From contig NZ_JAQRFI010000015.1 in assembly GCF_028598805.1 (NCBI RefSeq), positions 28,338 to 92,337 on the forward strand: a stretch of DNA of 64,000 nt, written 5' to 3'. The notes under the pieces were generated by a model, which had not been told where the DNA came from, ran no database searches, and worked only from the letters and a program-made list of their open reading frames with translations. Position numbers and translations under genes: made by a program. Origin of the DNA: Xenorhabdus yunnanensis (GTDB taxonomy: Bacteria > Pseudomonadota > Gammaproteobacteria > Enterobacterales > Enterobacteriaceae). Shown here one piece after another: positions 8,052-16,432 of this stretch. Within the stretch, counting starts at the first letter, position 1, and each line of letters opens with the position of its first letter.

Positions 8052-9269
8052 ATGTGGCCTTTTAAGCGAAAAGCCGCTGAGACTCGTAGTATGAGTATTG
8101 ATGAGTTTCTTGCTCTGGCGGGTATATCTAATACCAAATCAGGCGAGCATGTTTCACCCTCGACAGCCGAGGGCTTGCCTGCGGTGATGAATGCTGTCAC
8201 GGTGATTAGTGAAGCCGTGGCGACCATGCCTTGCTACCTGTATCGGGTTCAGCACCAGAACGGCAAAGAGTCCCGCGAATGGCTCAGTGATCACCCGGTG
8301 GATTATTTGCTTAATGAATGCCCGAATGACTGTCAGACGCCGTTTCAGTTTAAGCGAACCCTGATGCGTCATTGCTTGCTGAATGGCAATGCTTATGCGG
8401 TGATTGTCTGGGGGCGTGAGGGGCAGCCACAATCTTTGCATCCTTACCCGCCTTCTGCGGTTGTGCCGCAACGGTTATCGGATCACCGGTTCGCGTACAC
8501 CATCACCGAACCCTATAGCGGCAAGGTAAAAACTTATCTACAGGAAGAAGTTTTACATTTGCGCTATGCCACAGAAGATGACTTTTTGGGGCGTTCGCCT
8601 GTCACTATCTGCCGTGAAACTTTAGGTCTGGGACTGGCACAACAACGCCACGGCGCCAGCATCATGAAAGACGGCATGATGGCGGCAGGGGTAATTAAAT
8701 CCGCTGATTGGTTAGATGGTACAAAAGGCGCTAAGGCACTGGAAGCGCTCGAACGTTATAAAGGCGCACGTAATGCAGGGAAAACACCCATTCTTGAGGG
8801 CGGGATGGAATACCAGCAATTAGGCATGAGTAACCAAGATGCCGAGTGGCTGGCTTCCCGTCGCTTCACCATTGATGATATCGCCCGTATGTTCAACGTC
8901 AGCCCGATCTTTCTGCAAGAGTATTCGAACAGTACCTACAGTAACTTTAGTGAAGCGTCCCGCGCTTTTCTGACCATTACCATGCGCCCGTGGCTTGCCA
9001 ACTTTGAGCAACAAATCAAATAGGCCTTGCTGATGGCATCGCCAAAAAGAGGCATTCGTTATCAAGTGGAATTTGATACCGCCGACTTGCTTCGCGCCAA
9101 TCCGAAAGAACGCTTCCAGAGCTATGAGACGGCGATTAAATCTGGTGTCATGTGCCCGAATGAAGCCCGTGAACGTGAGGGACTCTCTCCCCGTGAAGGT
9201 GGCGATGAATTTAGCCAGGCATGGAAGCAAACGGTAGAAATCAAGAAACAACCGGAGGGCAAGGAATGA
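8052..9269 (+). pseudogene. HK97-family portal protein, interrupted by in-frame amber stop
   Basis: The frame from ATG 8052 gives 323 residues ending NFEQQIK, then TAG at 9021-9023, then continues in the same frame (ALLMASPKRG onward) to TGA at 9267-9269. Joined, the product is about 405 residues, normal for HK97-type portals, and the part after the stop contains the usual portal tail pattern KERFQSYETAIKSGVMCPNE. The portal is the ring through which DNA enters the capsid. A CAG-to-TAG change would explain the break with no other damage. Either packaging is disabled, the stop is suppressed, or the two pieces function separately; a reinitiation ATG exists at 9033. Confidence 0.85.
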
Positions 9270-9598
9270 GGGCAGGCAGATTTAGGCATCGGGTGACTAT
9301 CCAGAAATCCGAGCAGTCACGCGCCCCGTCAGGGCAGGTTATTGACAAGTGGGTGGATGCCGCCACCGTCTGGGCGGAAGTGAGGGCGATTAGCGGGCGT
9401 GAGCGTTTGGCATCCGGTGCCGTGTTCTCTGAGGCCACTGTGCGTATCTGGATGCGTTACCGTGATGACGTGACCACCGCCAATATCATTCTCTATAACG
9501 GGGCTAACACCAGAGGAACCGCGTTTGACATTGTGGCGGTTATCCCTGATGCGAAATGTACCCGCTTAGAACTGCTTTGTAAGGGAGGTGTATTCTGA
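9266..9598 (+). CDS. Phage head closure / head-tail adaptor protein
   Basis: This 110-residue protein begins MRAGRFRHRVTIQKSE, the hallmark start of the head-tail joining family (SPP1 gp16 / HK97 gp7-like): a beta strand, a loop with DKWVDAATVWAEVRAISG, then beta strands to LELLCKGG. It forms a ring that closes the head after packaging and accepts a tail. Its ATG overlaps the portal stop codon. In a satellite lacking tail genes this protein must fit the helper phage's tail, so it is a specificity-determining component. Confidence 0.87.
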   Translation: MRAGRFRHRVTIQKSEQSRAPSGQVIDKWVDAATVWAEVRAISGRERLASGAVFSEATVRIWMRYRDDVTTANIILYNGANTRGTAFDIVAVIPDAKCTRLELLCKGGVF

Positions 9599-9900
9599 TG
9601 AACCGGATTGAAATTCCCCTGAATGAAATCAAACAGCATTGCCGGCTGGATGAAAGCGACACGCTTGATGATGCCTTGTTAATGGGCTATGCCGAAGCCG
9701 CGCTGGAAGTCTGCCAGCAACATATCGGCAAACGGTTTGATAACGGATTGGTTTTTACCTCTGCTATCAAGGTGGGCTGTCTGCTTTATATCGGTTTGCT
9801 GTATGAGAATCGGGAGATGGCAGTGGATGCAGAGCTTAAAGAGGTGCCTTTCACCATTAAATCATTGTGGTCTGTGTATCGTGATGTGGGAGTTTACTGA
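9598..9900 (+). CDS. Head-tail connector protein, HK97 gp6-like
   Basis: This 100-residue, mainly helical protein has IPLNEIKQHCRLDESDTLDD at its N-terminus, then YAEAALEVCQQHIGKRF and a last helix GCLLYIGLLYENRE. That is the gp6-like adaptor pattern found in a dodecameric ring below the portal. The start overlaps the previous stop (TGATG), and its stop overlaps the HNH gene start, so translation is coupled through the connector genes. No tail-tube or tape-measure gene follows, which is notable because connectors normally precede them. Confidence 0.85.
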   Translation: MNRIEIPLNEIKQHCRLDESDTLDDALLMGYAEAALEVCQQHIGKRFDNGLVFTSAIKVGCLLYIGLLYENREMAVDAELKEVPFTIKSLWSVYRDVGVY

Positions 9901-10334
9901 TGCCGTGGCAACCTTTAAAGCGCTGTAGCTATCCTAATTGCCGTGAGCGTGTGAAGTCAGGCCGTTGTGAACAACACCAACGGGAAGCCCGACGGCAGCA
10001 GGACAAACAACGGGGAACCCGAACCCAACGAGGCTACAGTAACCGATGGGGACGCTACCGGCTGCAATACCTGAAAGCGAATCCGTTATGTGTCCACTGC
10101 CTACAGCAAGATATCTATGCCTCTGCAACGATTGTGGATCACATTATCCCGATACAGGGTGAAGCTGATGTGTTGTTCTGGCCTGAATCCAATCATCAAT
10201 CGTTATGCCCGCCCTGCCATAACCGCAAGACCGTACAGACAGATCCTATCACCAAAGCGAAGCGCAAACAGGGTATCTATCAGGAACGGGAAACAGAAGC
10301 GGCAAAGTGTCGCGGTTGGTTAGTCGCAGAATAA
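9900..10334 (+). CDS. Phage HNH endonuclease (packaging-associated)
   Basis: This 144-residue protein has zinc-binding CxxC pairs (CSYPNC near the start, CVHC in the middle, CPPC at about residue 103) and the HNH core VDHIIPIQGEAD followed by NHQSLCPPCHNRKT. Such HNH proteins sit beside the terminase genes in HK97-like cos phages and are needed, with the terminase, for specific cleavage at cos. Finding it directly upstream of terS/terL supports a cos-type packaging system for this element. Confidence 0.9.
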   Translation: MPWQPLKRCSYPNCRERVKSGRCEQHQREARRQQDKQRGTRTQRGYSNRWGRYRLQYLKANPLCVHCLQQDIYASATIVDHIIPIQGEADVLFWPESNHQSLCPPCHNRKTVQTDPITKAKRKQGIYQERETEAAKCRGWLVAE

Positions 10335-10463
10335 TAACAAATGAAATAGTGGGTGGGGGTATCAAAAATGACAAACGCGCTTCTCAGCGGAACCGACCTC
10401 CTCCTCAAATTTTTACGCACAGCACTTTTTTTGAAAATAAACTCACAAGGAAGACAGAAAATT
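10335..10463. other. Candidate cos region between HNH and terS
   Basis: The only sizeable gap in the packaging operon. It contains a GTGGGTGGGGGT run and a pyrimidine-rich CCTCCTCCTC followed by an AT block and ACGCACAGCAC. Cos sites of HK97-like phages often lie near terS, and a G/C-rich nick site next to a structured AT block would fit. No cohesive-end sequence can be proved from this window. Confidence 0.3.
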
Positions 10464-10817
10464 ATGGCAAGGGCACCCAAACCCCCGACTTATCTTAATG
10501 ACATTGCCGCCAGTCAGTGGAAATCCAAGGCAAAAACCTTAGGCGAACGGGAAGATCTGACCGCCGCCGACTGGAACAACTTAGAACTGTACTGCGTCAA
10601 CTATGCCATTTACCGAAAAGCGGTGGCAGACCTTGATATTCGGGGCTTTAGCATCGTAAACAGTCAGGGCAGCGAAAGCCGCAATCCGTCACTGAGTGCC
10701 AAATCCGATGCAGAAAAAATCATGATAAAAATGTCGTCATTGCTCGGCTTTGATCCTGTGTCACGGCGTAAAAATCCGGTAGAAACTGAGGAAGAGGACG
10801 AGTTAGACCGCCTATGA
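10464..10817 (+). CDS. terS: Small terminase subunit, P27 family
   Basis: I start this 117-residue protein at ATG 10464 (MARAPKPPTYLNDIAASQW), which has AAGGAAGA upstream; the open frame extends back to 10353 but the extra residues look unlike the family. The sequence shows the P27-type pattern: W..KAKTLGEREDLTAADW, then YCVNYAIYRKAVADL, and an RNPSLSAKSDA segment before an acidic tail. It recognises the packaging site and feeds DNA to the large subunit. A satellite-specific TerS is how PICIs redirect packaging. Its stop overlaps the terL start (ATGA). Confidence 0.88.
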   Translation: MARAPKPPTYLNDIAASQWKSKAKTLGEREDLTAADWNNLELYCVNYAIYRKAVADLDIRGFSIVNSQGSESRNPSLSAKSDAEKIMIKMSSLLGFDPVSRRKNPVETEEEDELDRL

Positions 10818-12475
10818 ATGCATGGGAGCGGTACGCTCTTGATGTCGAAAATGGCAGAGTTCCGGCTTGTAAACGGGTAAAACAGGCGGTGAAACGCTAC
10901 TTTAACGACCTGAATAACCCGCTTTATGTGTTTGATTCGGAGGTGGTGGAGCGGTTTATTGCTTTTTCCCGTCACTGTCCACACGTCAAAGGCCATTTGA
11001 GGGGAAAGCCGATTATATTAGAACCGTGGCAGCAATTCGCCTTTGCCAATCTATTCGGCTTCAAAGTCAAAGCAACCGGACGGCGGAAATATCGCAGTGC
11101 TTACATTCAAGTGCCGCGTAAAAATGCTAAATCTACCGTTGCCGCGATACTGGCGAACTGGTTTCTGGTGATGGAGAACGGGCAGCAGGATATCTACACC
11201 GCCGCTGTGAGTCGCGATCAGGCACGTATTGTGTTTGATGATGCCCGCCAGATGAGTCTGTTATCAAAGCCCCTGAAAAAACGGGTTGTTATCCAGCAAC
11301 ACAAAATAACCTATCCGAAGAGCAATAGCCTGCTAAAACCGCTGGCAGCCAAAGCCGCCACGATTGAGGGTACTAACCCCAGTCTGGCAATTGTCGATGA
11401 ATATCATTTGCACCCTGATAACGCCGTCTATTCTGCCCTTGAGCTGGGTATGGGCGCACGTCCCGAAGGTATCCTGTTTGCCATCACCACGGCGGGCAGT
11501 AATGTGATATCAGCCTGTAAACAACACTATGATTATTGTTGCCAGATATTGGACGGCGAAGAGCAAAACGAATCGTTATTTGCTCTGATTTACGAACTGG
11601 ACGACGAGAACGAGATTGATGATGAGCGGCTTTGGGTGAAGGCCAATCCCAATCTGAATGTCTCCGTAGACACTGCCTCATTGCATGACACCATCCAAAA
11701 AGCCCGTGGCATACCCTCGCAATGGACAGAGATGTTAACCAAACGCTTTAATATCTGGTGTCAGGGCGAAACCCCGTGGATGGGCGAAGGCGCATGGAAA
11801 GCCTGCCAGTCAGATTACGATGAAAACGACCTGAAAGGCTTGGAATGTTACGCTGGGCTGGATTTATCTTCTACAGGCGATATCACCAGTATTTGCTACA
11901 CGTTCCCGGTGGATAACGAACTGTTATTACTGACTCGTCATTACCTACCCGAAGCCCAGCTACAGAACCTAGCGAATAAGAGCCGGGTAATATACCGTCA
12001 ATGGGCGCAAATGGGCTGGATTCGAACCACCACAGGCGATTGCATTGATTACGACCGTATCCGTGATGACATTCTCAAAGACAGCCAGCACTTTGATATC
12101 AAACTGGTGGGCTTTGATACATGGAACGCCACTCACCTACGTACTCAGCTACAAGGCGCGGGGCTGGATGTTGAGCCGTTCCCGCAAACCTATATGCGCT
12201 TTAGCCCTGTGGCGAAATCTGCCGAGGTGTTCGTTAACCGCAAGGTCATTCGTCACAACGGCGATCCAGTGCTGGCTTGGGCGATGTCCAATGTCGTGAT
12301 GGAAACGGACGCGAACGCTAATATCAAACCGAACAAGAAGAAATCCGCGAATAAGATAGACCCTGCAATCGCGTTCCTGATGAGCTTTGGCACGTGGCAG
12401 ATTGAGCATGAAGAGTTTGTGTTTAGCCTGAGTGATGAACAGAAACAGAGACTGGATAACTTTGATGGAATTTAG
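10814..12475 (+). CDS. terL: Large terminase subunit
   Basis: This 553-residue protein is full length for the Terminase_1 family. The ATPase has an atypical Walker A, QVPRKNAKSTVAA (residues about 99-111), Walker B LAIVDEYH (about 191-198) and the coupling motif AITTAGS. The C-terminal RNase H-like nuclease begins with YAGLDLSSTGDIT. It powers DNA into the procapsid and cuts at the end of packaging. It closes the head operon; no tail gene follows, and the next gene is on the opposite strand. Having its own TerL separates this element from classical PICIs, which use the helper's. Confidence 0.94.
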   Translation: MNAWERYALDVENGRVPACKRVKQAVKRYFNDLNNPLYVFDSEVVERFIAFSRHCPHVKGHLRGKPIILEPWQQFAFANLFGFKVKATGRRKYRSAYIQVPRKNAKSTVAAILANWFLVMENGQQDIYTAAVSRDQARIVFDDARQMSLLSKPLKKRVVIQQHKITYPKSNSLLKPLAAKAATIEGTNPSLAIVDEYHLHPDNAVYSALELGMGARPEGILFAITTAGSNVISACKQHYDYCCQILDGEEQNESLFALIYELDDENEIDDERLWVKANPNLNVSVDTASLHDTIQKARGIPSQWTEMLTKRFNIWCQGETPWMGEGAWKACQSDYDENDLKGLECYAGLDLSSTGDITSICYTFPVDNELLLLTRHYLPEAQLQNLANKSRVIYRQWAQMGWIRTTTGDCIDYDRIRDDILKDSQHFDIKLVGFDTWNATHLRTQLQGAGLDVEPFPQTYMRFSPVAKSAEVFVNRKVIRHNGDPVLAWAMSNVVMETDANANIKPNKKKSANKIDPAIAFLMSFGTWQIEHEEFVFSLSDEQKQRLDNFDGI

Positions 12476-12889
12476 ATAACAAATTGATTTTTTTAATGCC
12501 TGTGCAGTATAGGAATTAATGAAATCAAATGCTCAGAAGGTTAGATATCACACACCTTTTTGGGATTAGTCGCTACTTTATCTGACAGTGTTCTGTAGAA
12601 AAGTGCGACTAAATCTGACAGTCAGCTATGAGCGAGGAGGTGACATTATGTCTGAAAAAACATTCAGCGCAAGAATGGTTAAGATCCGTCGGGTTAATCG
12701 GGGCAATTCATGATGAGGAGAATAATCCATTGTTAAAGTAAGAAATTTATAACTTTTCTATAAATTATTTTTAACGATAAGAAGGCTGTACGCCTAAAAT
12801 CTTATCCATATAATCACTCGTAGGCATTACCGTACAGGTCTAACATCAACCAGGGAGACACGTGAGCGTGTTTTGCCCATAGGTTTATT
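12476..12889. other. Intergenic region with two direct repeats and a 21-codon ORF
   Basis: AGTCGCTACTTTATCTGACA (from 12568) and AGTGCGACTAAATCTGACAG (from 12602) are imperfect direct repeats. They are followed by a strong GGAGGTGA ribosome-binding site and a short frame at 12648-12713 (MSEKTFSARMVKIRRVNRGN, one more Ser). This combination could be the end of a lost insertion sequence with the first codons of its transposase. I cannot assign a family. Confidence 0.35.
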
Positions 12890-13780
12890 TCATTTTTTTC
12901 TTTTTAATATTTTTTCCGCTAGCCCTTCCCCCATTTTACTCCTCATTGCTTTTAATATTTTAAAGAGAGTTAGTTCGTTGTCGTATCGTGGCTTTTTCTC
13001 AACATAAAACTCCTTGTATTCTTCAGGTGATATTTCTGATAATAGGTATCTCTTTTTTAATTCTGCTGGTTCAATGAACCAGCCTGCGACTTGCTCATCT
13101 GTCATAGCTGGAAGCATCTGAAAAAATAGAAGGTTAAAATGTTCACCAAAACCAATTAAACGCTTCAAATAATGCTGTGGAACACCACGAATTGCAAAAG
13201 TGTCCTTTTCCTCCATGTTATTTAAAAATTCAATGACTTCACGCTTTGAAAAGAATAATGGTATTACATTCCTTCCGTTATGCTTTTGTGGGAACTTATA
13301 ATATGAGCCGGAGACGTTATATTCTTCTCTTTCCATCAAGATCCAAAAAGGCTCCCCAATCCAATCTTTTGCTGGCAACGCTGAAACCAACAAATAATCA
13401 GCAACCAAAATATTAAACTTTGGTAAATTTTCAGTTGTTAACAAGGTAATGCCATGTTTTTCGGCGTACTCCTTTGCCCCGCTTTGGTAACCTGATTTGC
13501 TGACTATAACTCCAATTATGTTCCCAATATCAGTAATTTTATTGCAAAATGGCATAATAGTGTCCCGGTCAAGAGGACGCTTATGATATTTACACTCTAT
13601 TGCTACACGATGTGTAACGCCCGCATTTTCAAATTGGTAAAACACATCAACTTGATACTCACCTTTTAACCCTTTAAGGGTAACATTGCGGCTAACCTTT
13701 ACACCATTATCTCGTGGGTTAAGCAACGTCGAGTAGACGTACTGTGTGTAACTTTCCAGATCCTTCCATGTTTCAATCAT
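12890..13780 (-). CDS. Mrr-like restriction endonuclease domain protein
   Basis: This 296-residue protein has an N-terminal PD-(D/E)xK nuclease core of the Mrr type: YQVDVFYQF, then VAIECKYHKRPL, giving Asp45, Glu62 and Lys64, then VIVSKSGYQSGAKEYAEKHGI, the usual Mrr third block. The C-terminal ~150 residues are not recognisable. Mrr-like enzymes cut modified or foreign DNA, so a role in phage defence or inter-phage competition is plausible. It lies just after terL on the opposite strand, where satellites often carry cargo. I take ATG 13780; a GTG at 13789 is possible. Confidence 0.75.
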   Translation of the reverse strand: MIETWKDLESYTQYVYSTLLNPRDNGVKVSRNVTLKGLKGEYQVDVFYQFENAGVTHRVAIECKYHKRPLDRDTIMPFCNKITDIGNIIGVIVSKSGYQSGAKEYAEKHGITLLTTENLPKFNILVADYLLVSALPAKDWIGEPFWILMEREEYNVSGSYYKFPQKHNGRNVIPLFFSKREVIEFLNNMEEKDTFAIRGVPQHYLKRLIGFGEHFNLLFFQMLPAMTDEQVAGWFIEPAELKKRYLLSEISPEEYKEFYVEKKPRYDNELTLFKILKAMRSKMGEGLAEKILKRKK

Positions 13781-14128
13781 ATGCACCACTTTTTTAATAA
13801 AATCGTACGAGCTTTCATGCTAGTATAACCTCACTGACATGCACCCCATTGATTATAACATCCATGATGTTAGCAATGTCCGCTTCTGGCACTGAGCTGA
13901 CTGTCATATTTACTTGAACCCAGAGTAGCAAGGGTATCAGATCTCATCTGGACAGCATATAACGCAAAAAGGTAAGCGGTTTTTACTGGTTCGCTTATTG
14001 AGTCCGATAAACCAATCAGTTAAAGTACCCCCGTCACTGGCAAAATCCAGTGGTCAGGGTTTCGCAGCCTTGTAAACATACCCCACTGGTAGGAAATTTC
14101 TACCAGTGTGTCTGCTATCGCCTACTCA
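13781..14128. other. Non-coding region between nuclease gene and Ner regulator
   Basis: I see no gene here. A strong hairpin, CACTGGTAG (14084-14092) paired with CTACCAGTG (14100-14108), lies near the right side. The right boundary of the island probably falls here or just before dnaB, but it cannot be set because the left attachment site is outside the window. Confidence 0.45.
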
Positions 14129-14224
14129 ATGGCGGTTCTGATAGGGGAGGTTTCGGCCTCGCCGGATGGGTATGTTCCGGTACTGCGAACCCTGTCTGAA
14201 TCGCCACCATCAATGTTCAATTAA
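14129..14224 (+). CDS. Possible 31-residue leader peptide upstream of the Ner gene
   Basis: An open frame (MAVLIGEVSASPDGYVPVLR onward, ending SMFN) starts just after the hairpin and ends 17 bases before the Ner-family start. Its GEVSASPDGYVPVLRTLSES wording resembles short ORFs I recall from P4-like prophage regions. No clear ribosome-binding site is seen. It may be a coding leader or simply a conserved structured DNA segment. Confidence 0.3.
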   Translation: MAVLIGEVSASPDGYVPVLRTLSESPPSMFN

Positions 14225-14241
14225 TGGAAGGGGTAGCAGGA

Positions 14242-14499
14242 ATGAATAACGTTAAAAATGATTGGCATCAAGCCGACATTATTGCTGAATTACGTAAGCG
14301 CGGTACAACTTTAGCGGCTGTTTCTCGTGAATCTGGCCTCAGTTCATCTACACTGGCAAATACTCTCAGCAGACCGTGGCCGAAAGGCGAATGGATTATT
14401 GCTAACTATCTCGAAATACACCCATCTGAAATCTGGCCCAGCCGTTATTTTGATTCGTATGGTGAATTGATTGAACGCAAGGTTCGGGATAAATCATAA
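14242..14499 (+). CDS. Ner/SfsB-family helix-turn-helix regulator
   Basis: This 85-residue protein matches the Mu Ner / SfsB (Nlp) family: DWHQADIIAELRKRGTTLAA, then SRESGLSSSTLANTLSRPWP, which contains the helix-turn-helix, then KGEWIIANYLEIHPSEIWPSR. ATG 14242 follows AGCAGG; an earlier ATG at 14224 overlaps the preceding small frame. Ner proteins are phage repressors of the early operon, and chromosomal relatives influence sugar genes. It may belong to the island or to an older prophage remnant beside dnaB. Confidence 0.85.
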   Translation: MNNVKNDWHQADIIAELRKRGTTLAAVSRESGLSSSTLANTLSRPWPKGEWIIANYLEIHPSEIWPSRYFDSYGELIERKVRDKS

Positions 14500-14920
14500 A
14501 AATAATCAGTTCCATTTAAAAATCATCGGGAAGATAGCCGTAACGGGGTATCTTCTCACTAGCAGTAACATTCGTAGTTGTTACTTTAATAGTTTTCAAC
14601 TGAATACACGCAACCCTCATAGCTTGGAACGTTAAACGTACTGACCACGTTTTATTGTTCACTCATTCACTCTCATTCTTTCTTTTCTTTTGTATTGTTT
14701 TTATCTTATGCTTTGTTTATAGATTTGTTCAGTGTTCTATGTATAAACAATTATATAAACAAACAAGAACAAACGCGTTAAAAAATGAGGTTTATTTATT
14801 CAATATCAATCAGTTGCGTTTAAATTACGAGTATAGACTATATATAATTACTCAAGGTTGTTCTCATGGCGTATACTTATGCGCTATTTCGTTTTTGTTT
14901 AGTGGATTGATGCAATATAC
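14500..14920. other. AT-rich region upstream of dnaB
   Basis: GAAGATA (14530-14536) and TATCTTC (14549-14555) form a weak hairpin after the Ner gene. The remainder is AT-rich with several possible -10 boxes and presumably holds the dnaB promoter. A 110-codon frame at 14655-14987 overlaps dnaB out of frame and I do not accept it. Confidence 0.45.
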
Positions 14921-16330
14921 ATGGCTGGAAAAAAACCAACTAACAACAGTATGGCTGAACCAAAAGATCGCCAAGTGGAAGGGCTGAAACTTCCACCACA
15001 CTCTTTGGAAGCAGAGCAATCCGTGTTAGGCGGTCTGATGCTGGATAATGAACGTTGGGATAATGTATCCGAGCGGGTTACCAGCAATGACTTTTTCAGC
15101 CGACCACACAGGCGTATTTTCTCTGAAATGCAGCGTTTGCTTGAAAGAGGAAAACCCATCGACCTGATTACATTATCTGAATCTCTTGAACAGAATGGTG
15201 ATCTCGATAATGTTGGCGGGTTCGCCTATCTTGCCGAATTGTCAAAAAATACCCCAAGTGCAGCGAATATCAACGCTTATGCCGATATCGTCCGTGAGCG
15301 TGCGGTAGTACGCGATATGATCGCAGTAGCAAATGAAATTGCAGATGCAGGCTATGATCCACAAGGCCGAACCAGCGAAGAACTCTTGGATTTGGCAGAA
15401 TCACGCGTATTCCAGATCGCAGAAAATCGGGCGAATAAAGATGAAGGCCCGAAAGGAATTGAGGAAATCCTTACAGAAACCGTTGAGCGAATTGAGATGC
15501 TCTATCAGCGCCCACATGATGGCGTAACAGGGGTTTCTACGGGCTACCAAGATTTGGATAAGAAGACCGCTGGCTTACAAAAATCAGATTTAATTATCGT
15601 GGCAGCGCGTCCTTCAATGGGTAAAACCACCTTTGCGATGAACCTGTGTGAAAACGCAGCGATGATGCAGGATAAGCCTGTTCTGATTTTCAGCCTTGAG
15701 ATGCCCGGTAATCAGATCATGATGCGTATGTTGGCATCCCTATCCCGCGTTGATCAGACACGTATTCGTACCGGTCAGCTTGATGATGAGGATTGGGCGC
15801 GAATTTCCAGCACCATGGGGATTTTGCTGGAAAAACGCAATATGTATATCGATGATTCATCCGGTTTGACGCCAACAGAAGTGCGTTCCCGCGCGCGGCG
15901 GGTTTTCCGCGAACATGGCGGACTCAGCTTGATTATGATCGATTACCTGCAATTGATGCGGGTACCTTCTTTATCTGACAACCGAACACTGGAAATTGCG
16001 GAAATATCCCGCTCACTGAAAGCATTGGCAAAAGAGCTTCAAGTGCCGGTTGTTGCACTCTCCCAGCTAAACCGTGGTTTGGAACAGCGGGCCGATAAGC
16101 GACCGGTTAACTCCGACTTGCGTGAATCAGGCTCTATCGAACAGGATGCTGACTTGATTATGTTTATTTATCGTGACGAGATTTATCACGATAACAGTGA
16201 ACTAAAAGGCGTGGCTGAAATTATCCTTGGTAAACAGCGTAACGGCCCTATCGGTACAGTAAGGCTGACGTTTAATGGTCAATGGTCACGATTCGATAAT
16301 TATGCTGGGCCAAGTTATAGCGACGAGTAA
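14921..16330 (+). CDS. dnaB: Replicative DNA helicase DnaB
   Basis: This 469-residue protein matches E. coli DnaB in length and order. The N-terminal domain contains LPPHSLEAEQSVLGGLMLDN; the RecA-like motor has Walker A ARPSMGKTTFAMN and Walker B LIMIDYLQLMR, followed by the GSIEQDADLIMF motif. It is the hexameric helicase that unwinds DNA ahead of the fork and recruits primase DnaG. The ATG gives MAGKKPTNN, like the E. coli MAGNKPFN start. It is followed by alr and tyrB, the standard enterobacterial order. Confidence 0.98.
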   Translation: MAGKKPTNNSMAEPKDRQVEGLKLPPHSLEAEQSVLGGLMLDNERWDNVSERVTSNDFFSRPHRRIFSEMQRLLERGKPIDLITLSESLEQNGDLDNVGGFAYLAELSKNTPSAANINAYADIVRERAVVRDMIAVANEIADAGYDPQGRTSEELLDLAESRVFQIAENRANKDEGPKGIEEILTETVERIEMLYQRPHDGVTGVSTGYQDLDKKTAGLQKSDLIIVAARPSMGKTTFAMNLCENAAMMQDKPVLIFSLEMPGNQIMMRMLASLSRVDQTRIRTGQLDDEDWARISSTMGILLEKRNMYIDDSSGLTPTEVRSRARRVFREHGGLSLIMIDYLQLMRVPSLSDNRTLEIAEISRSLKALAKELQVPVVALSQLNRGLEQRADKRPVNSDLRESGSIEQDADLIMFIYRDEIYHDNSELKGVAEIILGKQRNGPIGTVRLTFNGQWSRFDNYAGPSYSDE

Positions 16331-16432
16331 ATCTGAGCACCTATCGCTTATGTTCAAATGACTGAATAATCAACATCGAAGATAGGCTGTTATTTATCAA
16401 ACCTGATTGAAAAATTATAAAAAGGGGATGAA

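Noticed and set aside
14655..14987. A 110-codon frame upstream of and overlapping dnaB.
   Set aside because: It overlaps dnaB out of frame and is in AT-rich promoter-like DNA; no family resemblance.
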